Source: Oscillospiraceae bacterium | GTDB taxonomy: Bacteria; Bacillota; Clostridia; Oscillospirales; Ruminococcaceae | DNA: 21,414 bases | Assembly: GCA_900770285.1 (NCBI GenBank) | Contig: CAAGJO010000028.1 | Span: 1 to 21,414 of the forward strand | Reading direction: 5' to 3' | Position numbers and translations under genes: made by a program | In this document: one piece after another, positions 9,678-17,336 of the stretch | Position numbering within the stretch: the stretch's first letter is position 1 | How the letters are laid out: each line of letters opens with the position of its first letter | The notes under the pieces: model-generated | Databases searched by the model: none | Seen by the model: only the letters and a program-made list of their open reading frames with translations | Told to the model about the DNA's origin: nothing

Positions 9678-10482
9678 TCATTTTCAGAAGATATTTTCAG
9701 CAATATGTTCTTTAATTTTGTTCTCATATCTATGGGTTCCCGCAGTAAATGCAGCAAATGCTGAATATGAGTCTGCAAATGCCTCCATAACTGTATTGCT
9801 GGAAAGTTACGGAAGTCAGGAGCCTGTTGCAGATACAGAAGTTTGCATATACAAGGTGGCTCAGCTGACAAATGTTGAGCAGCATAAGTTCACAGCAGAG
9901 GACAGTTTTAAAGAAATCATAGATTCGCTGAATTTTTCAAGTACCGAAAAAACCTGCACATACGAAAACACTGCCGCATTGATAAAATGGGTCAGAGAAA
10001 ATGATATTCAACCGGACGGCAGAAAAATTTCCGACCAAAAGGGAAAAGCGTATTTTTACGGACTGTCATGCGGAATTTATCTTATTGACATTCCGGACTG
10101 TGATAAATTTGCAGTAAACTCATTTATTGCGGAAGCACCTCTTTGCGAATCTGACAAGATGTATTACAATGTATCTGCCTCGCCAAAGCTTGAACCGCCC
10201 CATGACAGCAGTCAGCCAGCAGAGGATAGTTCATCAATGGGAGAGGACGATTCTTCGGGCGGAACTGACGGCTCAAGCATTTCGGACAACGGCGGAGCAG
10301 TTGACAATTCTGAAAGAAGTGCTGACTACACCGAGTCAGCTAATGACAATTCCGACAAAGGCGGAAAAAGTCCCGATACCGGAAGTCTTGTCATACGTAT
10401 TGCACTGATTGTAATGCTTGCAATTACTTTAGGTGCGCTTGCATACTCAAAAACTTGCTTTAACGGCAAAAAAGATAAATAG
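9670..10482 (+). CDS. Minor or basal pilin with atypical SPDTG sorting signal
   Basis: The start is set at the ATG at 9670 because AAGGAGG (9656-9662) lies seven bases before it; an in-frame start at 9646 has no such site. The 270-residue product has a signal peptide (about 1-29), a compact Cna-B-like domain (about 37-170; ASITVLLES, GIYLIDIPD), a pilin-like motif YYNVSASPK with candidate acceptor Lys173, and a low-complexity Ser/Asp/Gly-rich stalk (about 179-232). It ends in SPDTG (234-238), a membrane helix and the tail NGKKDK. The layout fits a short basal pilin that fixes the fibre to the wall, but it could be another accessory subunit. It overlaps the sortase stop by 8 bases, suggesting translational coupling, and is the last gene before the terminator. 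The sorting motif lacks the usual Leu or Phe before Pro. Confidence 0.82.
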   Translation: MDNHFQKIFSAICSLILFSYLWVPAVNAANAEYESANASITVLLESYGSQEPVADTEVCIYKVAQLTNVEQHKFTAEDSFKEIIDSLNFSSTEKTCTYENTAALIKWVRENDIQPDGRKISDQKGKAYFYGLSCGIYLIDIPDCDKFAVNSFIAEAPLCESDKMYYNVSASPKLEPPHDSSQPAEDSSSMGEDDSSGGTDGSSISDNGGAVDNSERSADYTESANDNSDKGGKSPDTGSLVIRIALIVMLAITLGALAYSKTCFNGKKDK

Positions 10483-10487
10483 TTATG

Positions 10488-10530
10488 AAAAGACCTCTCA
10501 TGGCAATTAAATGCTGTGAGAGGTTTTTTA
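10488..10530 (+). terminator. Rho-independent terminator of the pilus operon
   Basis: The arms ACCTCTCA and TGAGAGGT are perfectly complementary and are extended outward by A-rich and T-rich flanks. The loop can extend the stem through GCA/TGC around ATTAAA. A TTTTTT run follows immediately. It lies six bases after the minor pilin stop and between convergent genes; the A run on its left side could also let it serve the - strand transporter. Confidence 0.88.
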
Positions 10531-10540
10531 TTGTCTTGTA

Positions 10541-11467
10541 TCAGAATGAAGTGGCAATTATTGTTATGACAGGAAGAGTGACAAGCGACAGCAGGGTGGA
10601 CATGGTGAACAGCTCAGAGCATTTTTCAGCGTCTTTGTCAAGGGTTATTGCAAACATTATGCCTGTTGTCGCCACAGGACAGGCTGCTGCAATGGTTATT
10701 GTAGATGTTACCATAGACGGAACATTGAATAGTCGGATTACGAGAAATGTAACTATCGGAACAAGCAGCAGCTTATACATGCATATAAGGTAGTTCCTCG
10801 GCTTTTTGAATACAGATAAAATATTGCTCTGTGCTGCGGTTGCTCCTGCAATAATCATTGCCAGAGGAGCGTTCATGTCCGATATGTACTGAAATGCCTG
10901 AGAGGGCAGCGAAGGCAGACGAAGCTGGAATACATAGCACAAAAGTCCCGCAAATACAGCTATTACCGAAAGAGATTTAAAAGCCTTTAATGCAGAGGAA
11001 AAGTCAGCTTTTTGTTTCATGCTCATCAGACCGTGAGTCCATACAAGAAGATTGAAAAAAGTTACATATGCCGTGAGGTAAAGAACTCCCTCTGAACCAA
11101 ATATCCCGTTAATAAGAGGAATTCCGATGAATCCGCAGTTTGAATAAACAACGGAAAAGCGTTCTACAATATAGCCCGGGCTTTTCTTTTTAACAAGCAG
11201 ATAGCTAAGGGCAATTGTAACCGCAAAGGATATTGCTGACAGTACAAATGCCCATATAAGATAATGGGTCATTTTGCTGTCGTAATCTTTTTGATATGAC
11301 ATGAAAATAAGTATAGGGTTCACAAGTTTAAGCTCTACATTGGAAAGCTGTTTTGTCCCTTCCTTTGTAATAAGACCTTTTGCATAGCAAATTGCCCCGA
11401 TTATCAGAATTATAAACATTATTATAATTCGTTTGCTGATGAGTACTCCATATTCCAAATAAAACAC
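10541..11467 (-). CDS. AEC-family (auxin efflux carrier/malate permease-like) transporter
   Basis: This is a 308-residue, highly hydrophobic inner-membrane protein with about ten predicted membrane segments in two halves, the usual layout and length of the AEC family. Recognisable blocks are VNPILIFMSYQ in the first half, VYSNCGFIGIPLINGIFG in the middle, and TIAAACPVATTGIMFA near the end, which carries the family's conserved polar helix break. Members export or exchange organic acids or other small anions; the substrate cannot be told here. The GTG start at 11467 has only a weak AAAGAAAG site before it; a TTG three codons later is also possible. It stands alone, convergent with the pilus operon and divergent from the candidate RNA at 11663-11902. 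No clear - strand promoter is visible in the AT-rich DNA upstream. Confidence 0.85.
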   Translation of the reverse strand: MFYLEYGVLISKRIIIMFIILIIGAICYAKGLITKEGTKQLSNVELKLVNPILIFMSYQKDYDSKMTHYLIWAFVLSAISFAVTIALSYLLVKKKSPGYIVERFSVVYSNCGFIGIPLINGIFGSEGVLYLTAYVTFFNLLVWTHGLMSMKQKADFSSALKAFKSLSVIAVFAGLLCYVFQLRLPSLPSQAFQYISDMNAPLAMIIAGATAAQSNILSVFKKPRNYLICMYKLLLVPIVTFLVIRLFNVPSMVTSTITIAAACPVATTGIMFAITLDKDAEKCSELFTMSTLLSLVTLPVITIIATSF

Positions 11468-11627
11468 ACTTTCTTTATAGTTTAATACTCATTTTACAGT
11501 ATAAATATGAATTTTCTTAAAATATAATAATGATTTTTTGTAATATACATGGCTGTTTAAATTTCCTAAATTCATACATAAATAATATGAATTATCTGAG
11601 CAGATATACAAAACTGTGAAAAAAGGA

Positions 11628-11656
11628 TTGACAAGCTGAGGGTTTTGGTGTATAGT
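11628..11656 (+). promoter_or_regulatory. Strong sigma-70-type promoter in the AEC-ptsI intergenic region
   Basis: TTGACA at 11628-11633 and TATAGT at 11651-11656 are separated by 17 bases. Transcription would begin near 11663 and run rightwards towards the convergent ptsI end. No protein gene of ordinary size lies downstream before the terminator at 11862-11900. Confidence 0.75.
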
Positions 11657-11662
11657 ATAAGC

Positions 11663-11902
11663 ATGTTAAGCATAGTAAACCTATTGAGATACTATGAATT
11701 ATATTTTTGTTGAAAGGACGGCGGTTAAAATGACCATGTAAAAAAATGATGAAAAGCACGGCAGGAGGAATGATCCGCTGTGGAATGTGAATTCATCTTA
11801 GAATTCCGGATATAATGAGTAAATATTGTTGATATAAAAATTGAAAGAGGTAATTATAATGAAAATCAAGGCAGATACTGAAAAGCATCTGCCGATTTTT
11901 AT
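11663..11902 (+). ncRNA. Candidate structured small RNA or orphan leader RNA
   Basis: This transcript is inferred from a good promoter (11628-11656) and a terminator (stem 11870-11893, T run 11896-11900). Visible structure includes a 5' hairpin, CATAGTA (11671-11677) pairing with TACTATG (11690-11696). A central hairpin can form from CACGGC and GCTGTG, presenting AGGAGG in its loop, and a second one pairs ATCC/GGAAT with ATTCC/GGAT. It also holds two ribosome-site-like strings: GAAAGGACGG before a three-codon ORF (ATG ACC ATG stop), and AAAGAGG (11844-11850) eight bases before ATG 11859, whose first codons form the terminator. I do not recognise a known RNA family. It may be a trans-acting RNA, an attenuated leader, or the leftover leader of a lost gene. 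It also explains most of the 445-base gene-poor gap; 11468-11627 is AT-rich with nothing else I can support. Confidence 0.45.
11862..11900. terminator. Bidirectional terminator between the candidate RNA and ptsI
   Basis: GGCAGAT (11870-11876) and ATCTGCC (11887-11893) form a perfect seven-pair stem with a ten-base loop, followed on the + strand by GATTTTT. On the - strand the stem is followed by TTGATTTT and lies 20 bases after the ptsI stop, so it probably also ends the PTS operon. Confidence 0.8.
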
Positions 11903-11912
11903 TTATAGAAAT

Positions 11913-13547
11913 TTATTTGGATAAATCCAGCTTTCTTACTGTATCTCTTACCTTGAGCACAAAGGCGGGCGAAACAGAAAGCTCATCAATGCCCATTCTC
12001 ATAAAGGTTTCGGTCAGGGTGGTATCAGCTGCCAGTTCTCCGCATATTCCTATCCATGCTCCGTTTTTGTGTGCATTTTCTGCGGACATTTCAATTAAGC
12101 GAAGTATAGCCTCATGATGCGTGTCACAGAATTGTTCAACGTCAGGATTCTGTCTGTCACAGGCAAGGGTGTATTGTGTGAGGTCGTTTGTACCTACGCT
12201 GAAAAAGTCAACCATTGGGGCAAGCTTGTCGCTTATAATTGCAGCTGCAGGAGTTTCAATCATTATTCCAAGCTCGGTGCTGTCAGAATATTGTATTCCT
12301 TGCTCTGTAAGCTCTGCTTTTACCTGGTCACAGATTTCAAGTATACTTTTTACTTCCGATACGCTTGTTATCATAGGGAACATAATTCCCATGTTTCCGT
12401 ATACTGACGCTCTGAATAATGCTCTCAGCTGTGTTCTGAATATTTCGGGACGGGTAAGGCATATTCTGACAGCACGGTATCCCAGTGCAGGATTTTCTTC
12501 TTTTTTCAGATTGAAATAATCAACCTGCTTGTCTGCACCAATGTCAAGAGTACGGATTATGACCTTTTTGCCTGCCATGCTTTCAAGCACTCTTTTGTAT
12601 GCTGTGAACTGTTGTTCTTCAGTCGGAAAGCCGGAGCTTTCAAGATACAAAAATTCACTTCTGAAAAGTCCTATGCCCCCTGCATCGTTGAGCAGTACAG
12701 CGCCTATGTTGTCCGTACTGCCGATGTTTGCGTATATATTTATTTTTCTTCCGTCAAGGGTCACATTTTCTTTGCCTTTAAGCGACTGCAAAAGACGTTT
12801 TTTTTCTTCGTCGTCCTTTTGCTTTTTAATAAGTCTTTGTTTCGTTTGCTCATCGGGATTTATAAATATTTCTCCCGTATATCCGTCAACGACAGCGTGG
12901 TCACCGTTCCGGATTTGTTTAAGAAACTCATCGCCTGCGCCGATAACTGCCGGTATATTCATGTTTCTTGCAAGGATAGCGGTGTGGGAATTGGAAGAAC
13001 CGTGAGCTGTGACAAATGCAAGTACTTTGCTTTTGTCTAAAGAAACTGTTTCACTTGGGGCAAGGTCATCGGCACAGATAATTACTGAGCCGTTGTTTTC
13101 CTGTTCATTGTCAGCCCCGCCTGTAAGATTTGCAATGATTCTGTTTGAAATATCCTTGACGTCAGCGGCTCTTGCCTGCATATATGCATCGTCCATTGAT
13201 GAGAACATTTCTGCAAAATTGTCTGCTGTAACCGCTGTGGCATATTCTGCGTTGACCTTTTGGGTGTCAATGATATTTTCAATGGATTCATTGTAGTCGT
13301 CATCTTCCAGCATCATCATGTGTATTTCAAAAATCTGAGCATTTGCTTCTCCGACTTCCTTCAAAGCCTTTTCATAAATTGCCTGAAGCTGATTTGCAGC
13401 AGCGTCTTTGGCAGCCTGAACTCTTGCTTTTTCCTTTTCCGTGTCTTTAATGTGAATGCGTTTTACGTTCATGTCCTGCTTTTTGAATATGGAGATTCTG
13501 CCTATGGCAACTGCTCCGTAAACGCCCTTGCCTGTAAATTTTGTCAT
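11913..13547 (-). CDS. ptsI: PTS enzyme I (phosphoenolpyruvate-protein phosphotransferase)
   Basis: This cytoplasmic enzyme takes phosphate from PEP and passes it to HPr, the first step of PTS sugar uptake. At 544 residues it has normal family length. The phosphorylated histidine is His188 in GSSNSHTAILARNMNIPAVIG-type sequence (the SHTAI core). The PEP-binding barrel shows GLFRSEFLYL, RTLDIGADKQ, GYRAVRICL, IMIETPAAA and FFSVGTNDLTQYTLA, with catalytic Cys502 in GICGELA near the C-terminus. The ATG has AAGGTGAG a few bases upstream. It is the last gene of a three-gene operon, 12 bases after HPr, and ends just before a bidirectional terminator. No key residue is missing. Confidence 0.97.
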   Translation of the reverse strand: MTKFTGKGVYGAVAIGRISIFKKQDMNVKRIHIKDTEKEKARVQAAKDAAANQLQAIYEKALKEVGEANAQIFEIHMMMLEDDDYNESIENIIDTQKVNAEYATAVTADNFAEMFSSMDDAYMQARAADVKDISNRIIANLTGGADNEQENNGSVIICADDLAPSETVSLDKSKVLAFVTAHGSSNSHTAILARNMNIPAVIGAGDEFLKQIRNGDHAVVDGYTGEIFINPDEQTKQRLIKKQKDDEEKKRLLQSLKGKENVTLDGRKINIYANIGSTDNIGAVLLNDAGGIGLFRSEFLYLESSGFPTEEQQFTAYKRVLESMAGKKVIIRTLDIGADKQVDYFNLKKEENPALGYRAVRICLTRPEIFRTQLRALFRASVYGNMGIMFPMITSVSEVKSILEICDQVKAELTEQGIQYSDSTELGIMIETPAAAIISDKLAPMVDFFSVGTNDLTQYTLACDRQNPDVEQFCDTHHEAILRLIEMSAENAHKNGAWIGICGELAADTTLTETFMRMGIDELSVSPAFVLKVRDTVRKLDLSK

Positions 13548-13559
13548 GATCTCACCTTC

Positions 13560-13817
13560 TTAAAGATTAGTCTCCAGAAACTCTTTCATTGCTTTTTCTG
13601 AGGCTTCTTCGTTTCCTCCCTTTATGGTTACTGTAATCGTGTCCCCGCATTTAACGCCCAGTCCCATGAGCATCATAAGCTTTGCTGCGCCTACAGTTTT
13701 TTCACCCTTTGTAACAGTAATATCGCTGTCAAGAGCCTTTGCTGTTTTTGCAAGCATTCCTGCGGGTCTTGCATGAATTCCAAGTTCGTCCTTGATTGTG
13801 TAATTAAATGTTTTCAT
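13560..13817 (-). CDS. ptsH: HPr phosphocarrier protein lacking the Ser46 site
   Basis: The start is placed at the ATG at 13817, preceded by TTAGGAAAGGAATT; this gives MKTFNYTIKDELGIHARPAG and 85 residues, the normal HPr size. An upstream in-frame TTG would only add a spurious tail. His15 in GIHARPAG is the residue phosphorylated by enzyme I. The usual regulatory segment, KS followed by IMG.MSLG in typical Bacillota HPr, reads AAKLMMLMGLGV here. The best fit is that the Ser46 position is missing, so regulation by HPr kinase through that serine is not expected. No HPr kinase gene lies in the window. It is in an operon, 16 bases after EIICBA and 12 before EI. Confidence 0.95.
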   Translation of the reverse strand: MKTFNYTIKDELGIHARPAGMLAKTAKALDSDITVTKGEKTVGAAKLMMLMGLGVKCGDTITVTIKGGNEEASEKAMKEFLETNL

Positions 13818-13833
13818 AGTGATAATTCCTTTC

Positions 13834-15972
13834 CTAATTAATTTCAATTATTTTTTCACCTGCTGAGATGTTTCCTGAGTGAATAGGTTTTACTGAGTTA
13901 TAATTTTCTGTGTTGCAGATTATCATAGGTGTTGTGGTTTTGTATCCTGCGTTCTTTATACCGTTCAGGTCAAAGGATATGAGCAAGTCCCCCTTGTGTA
14001 TCTCCTGTCCGTCGGAAACGTATACGTCAAAGAATCTGCCGTTGAGCTTTACAGTGTCAATACCTATGTGCAGCAGAATTTCACAGCCTTGTGCAGATAC
14101 AAGGTTAACAGCATGCTTTGTGTCAAATACCATGTCAACCTTTCCGTCACATGGAGCATAAAGCTTTCCTTCCTTTGGTTCAATAGCTATGCCGTCACCC
14201 AGAACTTCGGTGGAAAATGCGTCGTCTTCTACATTCTCCAGAGGAACGATAGTGCCATTCATATGAGCAAATAATGCAATATCTGTAACGGCATTTTCTG
14301 CTGTGTGACCGGTACGTTCAGCCTTTGGCTCTCCGGCATTGTCTGTATCAGTCAATTGGTCGGTTCTGTCCGAATCAGGTGAATCCATGAAATCTTCAAG
14401 ATTTGATTTTATTACTGCCACCTGTGGGCCGTAAATCACCTGTACTCCGTTGCCCTTGTGAATAACTCCTGACGCTCCGCTTGATTTAAGCAGACTGTCC
14501 TGAACAAGCTGCGGGTCATTTACAGTAACTCTCAGACGGGTTGCACAGCAGTCAATATCAGACAGATTTGCTTTTCCGCCTAAGCCTTTCAGTATCAAGG
14601 CGCTTACTCTGTCAAAGCTGCTGCTGCTTTTGTCTGCGTTTTTTTCTTTTCTTTCATTCAGGTCCTTTCGGGTGTAAAGCTTTGTTTCTTCATCGTCAGC
14701 TTCTCTTCCGGGAGTTTTGAAGTTGAACTTTTTAATCATGAAGTAAAATACAAAGAAGTATATTAAAGCATATAACAAGCCGATAATAACTATCCATATC
14801 CAGTTGGTTTTCCCATTGCCCTGCAAAATTCCGAACAGCGTCAGGTCTATTGCACCGCCTGAGAAAGTCATTCCCACGCCTACGTTGAATATATGCATAA
14901 GCATGTATGAAAGTCCTGCGAGAATGCAGTGTACAATATACATTGCAGGAGCTGCGAACAGGAATGTGAATTCAAGGGGTTCTGTAATTCCTGTGAGCAT
15001 TGATGTTAGCGCTGCGGAGAGAAGCAGACCGCCGACAGCCTTTTTCTTTTCGGGACGGGCTGCTTTGTACATTGCAAATGCAGCAGCAGGAAGGCCAAAA
15101 ATCATGAATGGAAATTTGCCTGCCATAAATCTTGTTGCTGAAACAGAGAAGTGTGCTGTTGATTTTGATGCAAGCTCTGCAAAGAAAATGTTCTGTGCGC
15201 CTGAAACTGTTACGCCGTCTATGATCATTGAACCGCCAAGCTCTGTCTGCCAGAAAGGCATGTAGAATACATGGTGAAGTCCAAAAGGTATCAATGCTCT
15301 TTCAATAACTCCGTAAATAAATGTTCCTGCGTATCCTGAATCAAGAACAAGCTGACCAAGATGAGATATTCCGCTCTGAACAATCGGCCATACAAAGAAC
15401 ATTATAATACCTGCGGCAAGATATACAACGCTTGTTATGATGGGGACAAATCTTGTGCCGCCAAAGAATGAAAGAACCTGGGGCAGCCTGATTTTATAAA
15501 ACCTGTTGTGCAGTGCTGCAACGCCGAGTCCTACAATAATACCGCCGAATACGCCCATTTGAAGGGTAGTGATTCCAAGAGTTGTGGTTGTTGAGTTTGC
15601 AGCCATTGCCTCAACGCCGCCTTTTGCGGAAATCAGGGTGCTTATGGCTGTGTTCATTATCAGATAGCCGATAGCTCCTGAAAGTGCAGCAACGGCTTTT
15701 TCTTTTTTCGCCATGCCAATAGCAACTCCCATGGCAAAGAGCAGTGCAAGGTTATCGAAAATAATACTTCCTGTTTTGCTCATAATGTCCAGGACAGTAT
15801 ATAAAATTCCGCCTTCTTTGATAATGTTTGTTAAGCCGTAGGCTTCCAGTGTTGTGGGGTTTGTAAATGAGCTGCCTATGCCGAGAAGCAGTCCCGCAAT
15901 TGGCAGAAGAGCAATCGGCAGCATAAACGAGCGGCCTACTCTTTGTAATACCCCGAAAATTTTATCTTTCAT
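13834..15972 (-). CDS. ptsG: Glucose-type PTS permease EIICBA
   Basis: The start is the ATG at 15972, eight bases after GGAGG; an upstream in-frame start at 16014 lies in the promoter/operator. The 712 residues contain EIIC (about 1-420), a membrane sugar channel with LPIALLPIAGLLLGIG, PFGLHHVFYMPFWQTELGG and the ITEPLEF motif. EIIB follows (about 455-530) with phosphocysteine Cys476 in CCATRLRV, then a Ser/Asp/Thr-rich linker. EIIA (about 560-712) has His620 and the phosphohistidine His635 in LLHIGIDTV. The PFGLHH..FY.PFW block matches the glucose branch better than the N-acetylglucosamine branch, but the exact sugar is inferred. With HPr and EI downstream, the operon encodes a full phosphorelay from PEP to sugar. 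Confidence 0.93.
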   Translation of the reverse strand: MKDKIFGVLQRVGRSFMLPIALLPIAGLLLGIGSSFTNPTTLEAYGLTNIIKEGGILYTVLDIMSKTGSIIFDNLALLFAMGVAIGMAKKEKAVAALSGAIGYLIMNTAISTLISAKGGVEAMAANSTTTTLGITTLQMGVFGGIIVGLGVAALHNRFYKIRLPQVLSFFGGTRFVPIITSVVYLAAGIIMFFVWPIVQSGISHLGQLVLDSGYAGTFIYGVIERALIPFGLHHVFYMPFWQTELGGSMIIDGVTVSGAQNIFFAELASKSTAHFSVSATRFMAGKFPFMIFGLPAAAFAMYKAARPEKKKAVGGLLLSAALTSMLTGITEPLEFTFLFAAPAMYIVHCILAGLSYMLMHIFNVGVGMTFSGGAIDLTLFGILQGNGKTNWIWIVIIGLLYALIYFFVFYFMIKKFNFKTPGREADDEETKLYTRKDLNERKEKNADKSSSSFDRVSALILKGLGGKANLSDIDCCATRLRVTVNDPQLVQDSLLKSSGASGVIHKGNGVQVIYGPQVAVIKSNLEDFMDSPDSDRTDQLTDTDNAGEPKAERTGHTAENAVTDIALFAHMNGTIVPLENVEDDAFSTEVLGDGIAIEPKEGKLYAPCDGKVDMVFDTKHAVNLVSAQGCEILLHIGIDTVKLNGRFFDVYVSDGQEIHKGDLLISFDLNGIKNAGYKTTTPMIICNTENYNSVKPIHSGNISAGEKIIEIN

Positions 15973-16011
15973 TGTGAAAACCTCCGTTGATTTGAATATG
16001 ATTTTTATGAG

Positions 16012-16030
16012 CATAGTATCATTATACTAT
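16012..16030 (-). promoter_or_regulatory. ptsG promoter -10 inside a perfect inverted repeat (candidate operator)
   Basis: ATAGTAT (16013-16019) and ATACTAT (16024-16030) are perfect inverted seven-base arms around four bases. Read on the - strand they contain TATAAT (16021-16026), about 50 bases before the ptsG start. No good -35 hexamer is visible at 16-18 bases, so an activator may be needed, or a repressor may bind the inverted repeat. No binding protein is identified in the window. Confidence 0.5.
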
Positions 16031-16083
16031 TTGATTTGTTGAGGGTTATTATTCAGGATAAATCAATTTTTTTATGTTTTCAC

Positions 16084-16124
16084 AGGCAAAAAAACAGCTG
16101 TTGCAAAAATAACAACAGCTGTTG
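16084..16124 (-). terminator. Terminator of trxB
   Basis: Read on the - strand, AACAGCTGTTG-type arms (16093-16103 and 16113-16123) are complementary over eleven bases with a nine-base loop and are followed directly by a run of seven T. The arms are themselves near-palindromic. It lies about 15 bases after the trxB stop and prevents read-through into the ptsG promoter. Confidence 0.85.
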
Positions 16125-16138
16125 ACTTTAAATTATTT

Positions 16139-17038
16139 TTAAAATGTACTGATATATTTTTCTGCTGATGTTGCAGCATTTGCACCGTCAGCCACTGCCG
16201 TGACGACCTGACGCAAAGGCGTTGTGCGAACATCACCTGCGGCAAAAATGCCTTTTGCTGAGGTGATTCCCCTTTCGTCTGCGACAACGTATCCGCTGGG
16301 GTCAAGTCTGCATACGCCTTTGAGCGGGTCGGTGTTGGGAATACTTCCCACAGCACAGAAAATACCGTCAACGGCGCGCTTTTTAGTTTCACCGTGCTGA
16401 CTGAAAACTATTCCGTCAGCATTTTTGTCCCCTGTTATTTCAAGCAGGACGGCACTTGTGATAAGCTCAATATTTTTCGTCTCAAAAACTTGTTTCTGCA
16501 AAGACCTGTTGGCTCTGAACTGATCACGTCTGTGCACAAGCAAAACTTTTTTCGCTATTTTTGAGAGGAATAATGCGTCGCCCAGAGCAGTATCTCCTCC
16601 GCCGATGACCGCTGTGGTTTTGTCACGGTAAAATGCACCATCGCATACTGCACAGTAAGAAATTCGCTGTTTGTCTCCCCCGGGGGCTTCAAGATGACGG
16701 TATGATGTTCCCCCTGCGTATATCACCGCCTTGCATTGTAAAATCTTCTCGTCTTTCAGTATTACCTGCCAGAGATTGTTTTTGCTTTCAAGCTTTAAGA
16801 CCTCTCCTTCGGCAAATTCTGCCCCGAGAGTTTCCGCATGGCTGTGGAATTTTTCTCCCAAATCGAAACCGTTAATGCCGTAAAGTCCCGGATAATTCTC
16901 GACCCTGTCGGTGACGGATATTTGTCCCGTTCCCATATAGTCCTTTTCTATAACCAGTACCGAAAGCATTGCACGCTTTGCATAAATTGCGGCAGAAAGT
17001 CCTGCGGGTCCTCCGCCGATAACTATAATGTCATACAT
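16139..17038 (-). CDS. trxB: Thioredoxin reductase-like FAD/NADPH flavoprotein
   Basis: This cytoplasmic flavoenzyme transfers electrons from NADPH through FAD to a CxxC disulfide and on to thioredoxin. The 299 residues show the FAD-binding start IGGGPAG (7-13), the redox pair Cys129/Cys132 in SYCAVCDGAF, the NADPH fold IGGGDTA (145-151), the 2'-phosphate-binding HRRDQFR (169-175) and a C-terminal FAD motif GIFAAGDVRTTPLRQV. Length is slightly short but normal for clostridial members. The ATG follows AAGGAGAAGG. No thioredoxin gene is adjacent; the partner must be elsewhere, or the enzyme may serve another disulfide protein. It starts 14 bases after the Rrf2 remnant, so it once probably sat in an operon with that regulator and may now lack the original promoter. 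Confidence 0.9.
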   Translation of the reverse strand: MYDIIVIGGGPAGLSAAIYAKRAMLSVLVIEKDYMGTGQISVTDRVENYPGLYGINGFDLGEKFHSHAETLGAEFAEGEVLKLESKNNLWQVILKDEKILQCKAVIYAGGTSYRHLEAPGGDKQRISYCAVCDGAFYRDKTTAVIGGGDTALGDALFLSKIAKKVLLVHRRDQFRANRSLQKQVFETKNIELITSAVLLEITGDKNADGIVFSQHGETKKRAVDGIFCAVGSIPNTDPLKGVCRLDPSGYVVADERGITSAKGIFAAGDVRTTPLRQVVTAVADGANAATSAEKYISTF

Positions 17039-17052
17039 ATTTTTCCTTCTCC

Positions 17053-17334
17053 TTAAATATAGTAAATGATTTCTCCGTTTTTGTTTTCAATTTTATTATA
17101 GCACAAATCTATTAAATCTTCAAGAGAAATCGATTCTGCATATTCTTGTATTTTCGTTTCTATTTTTCCCCAAAGGCACTCGTATATTACATCTGAAAAG
17201 TCATCGTTTTCTTCATTTATTTCTGCAATATCATTTCCCGGCAGTGATGGGTCAAGAGCATCAATTACTTCTTTTAAGGTTATTGCTGATGACGGCTTTG
17301 AAAGAATATATCCGCCCTTTGAGCCTTTTATGCC
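17053..17334 (-). pseudogene. C-terminal remnant of an Rrf2-family transcription regulator
   Basis: Reading leftwards from 17334, the frame gives GIKGSKGGYILSKPSSAITL, the highly typical end of the Rrf2 winged-helix domain. About 70 more residues follow, including EVIDALDPSLPG and ECLWGKIE, to a stop at 17053. A stop codon (17335-17337) lies immediately before the Gly, no start codon is available, and the DNA-binding N-terminal half (about 50 residues) is absent. The usual C-terminal cysteine cluster is reduced to YECLWG and DLCYNK. The break coincides with the start of the remnant on the other strand, so a deletion seems likelier than point decay. Rrf2 proteins such as IscR and CymR control iron-sulfur or cysteine genes, which fits the neighbours. 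Very probably non-functional as a DNA-binding protein. Confidence 0.75.
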
Positions 17335-17336
17335 TT

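Noticed and set aside
10485..10793. A + strand frame of about 100 residues over the end of the AEC transporter
   Set aside because: It starts inside the terminator hairpin and is the complement of the well-supported transporter gene.
11663..11858. Known riboswitch, T-box, SRP RNA or 6S RNA in the AEC-ptsI gap
   Set aside because: By eye I found none of the conserved motifs of these classes; only generic hairpins are supported.
11859..11924. A 21-codon ORF (MKIKADTEKHLPIFIYRNLFG) with a good AAAGAGG site
   Set aside because: Its codons form the terminator, so most transcripts should end before the stop; it also overlaps the ptsI end. It is kept only as part of the candidate RNA.
12121..13040. 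Several + strand frames of 95-158 residues over ptsI
   Set aside because: All are complements of enzyme I, whose motifs are complete; none has a ribosome site or family-like sequence.
17244..17336. The open + strand frame upstream of the reductase remnant as part of that gene
   Set aside because: Its residues are the antisense of the Rrf2 C-terminal domain, which has clear family sequence on the other strand.
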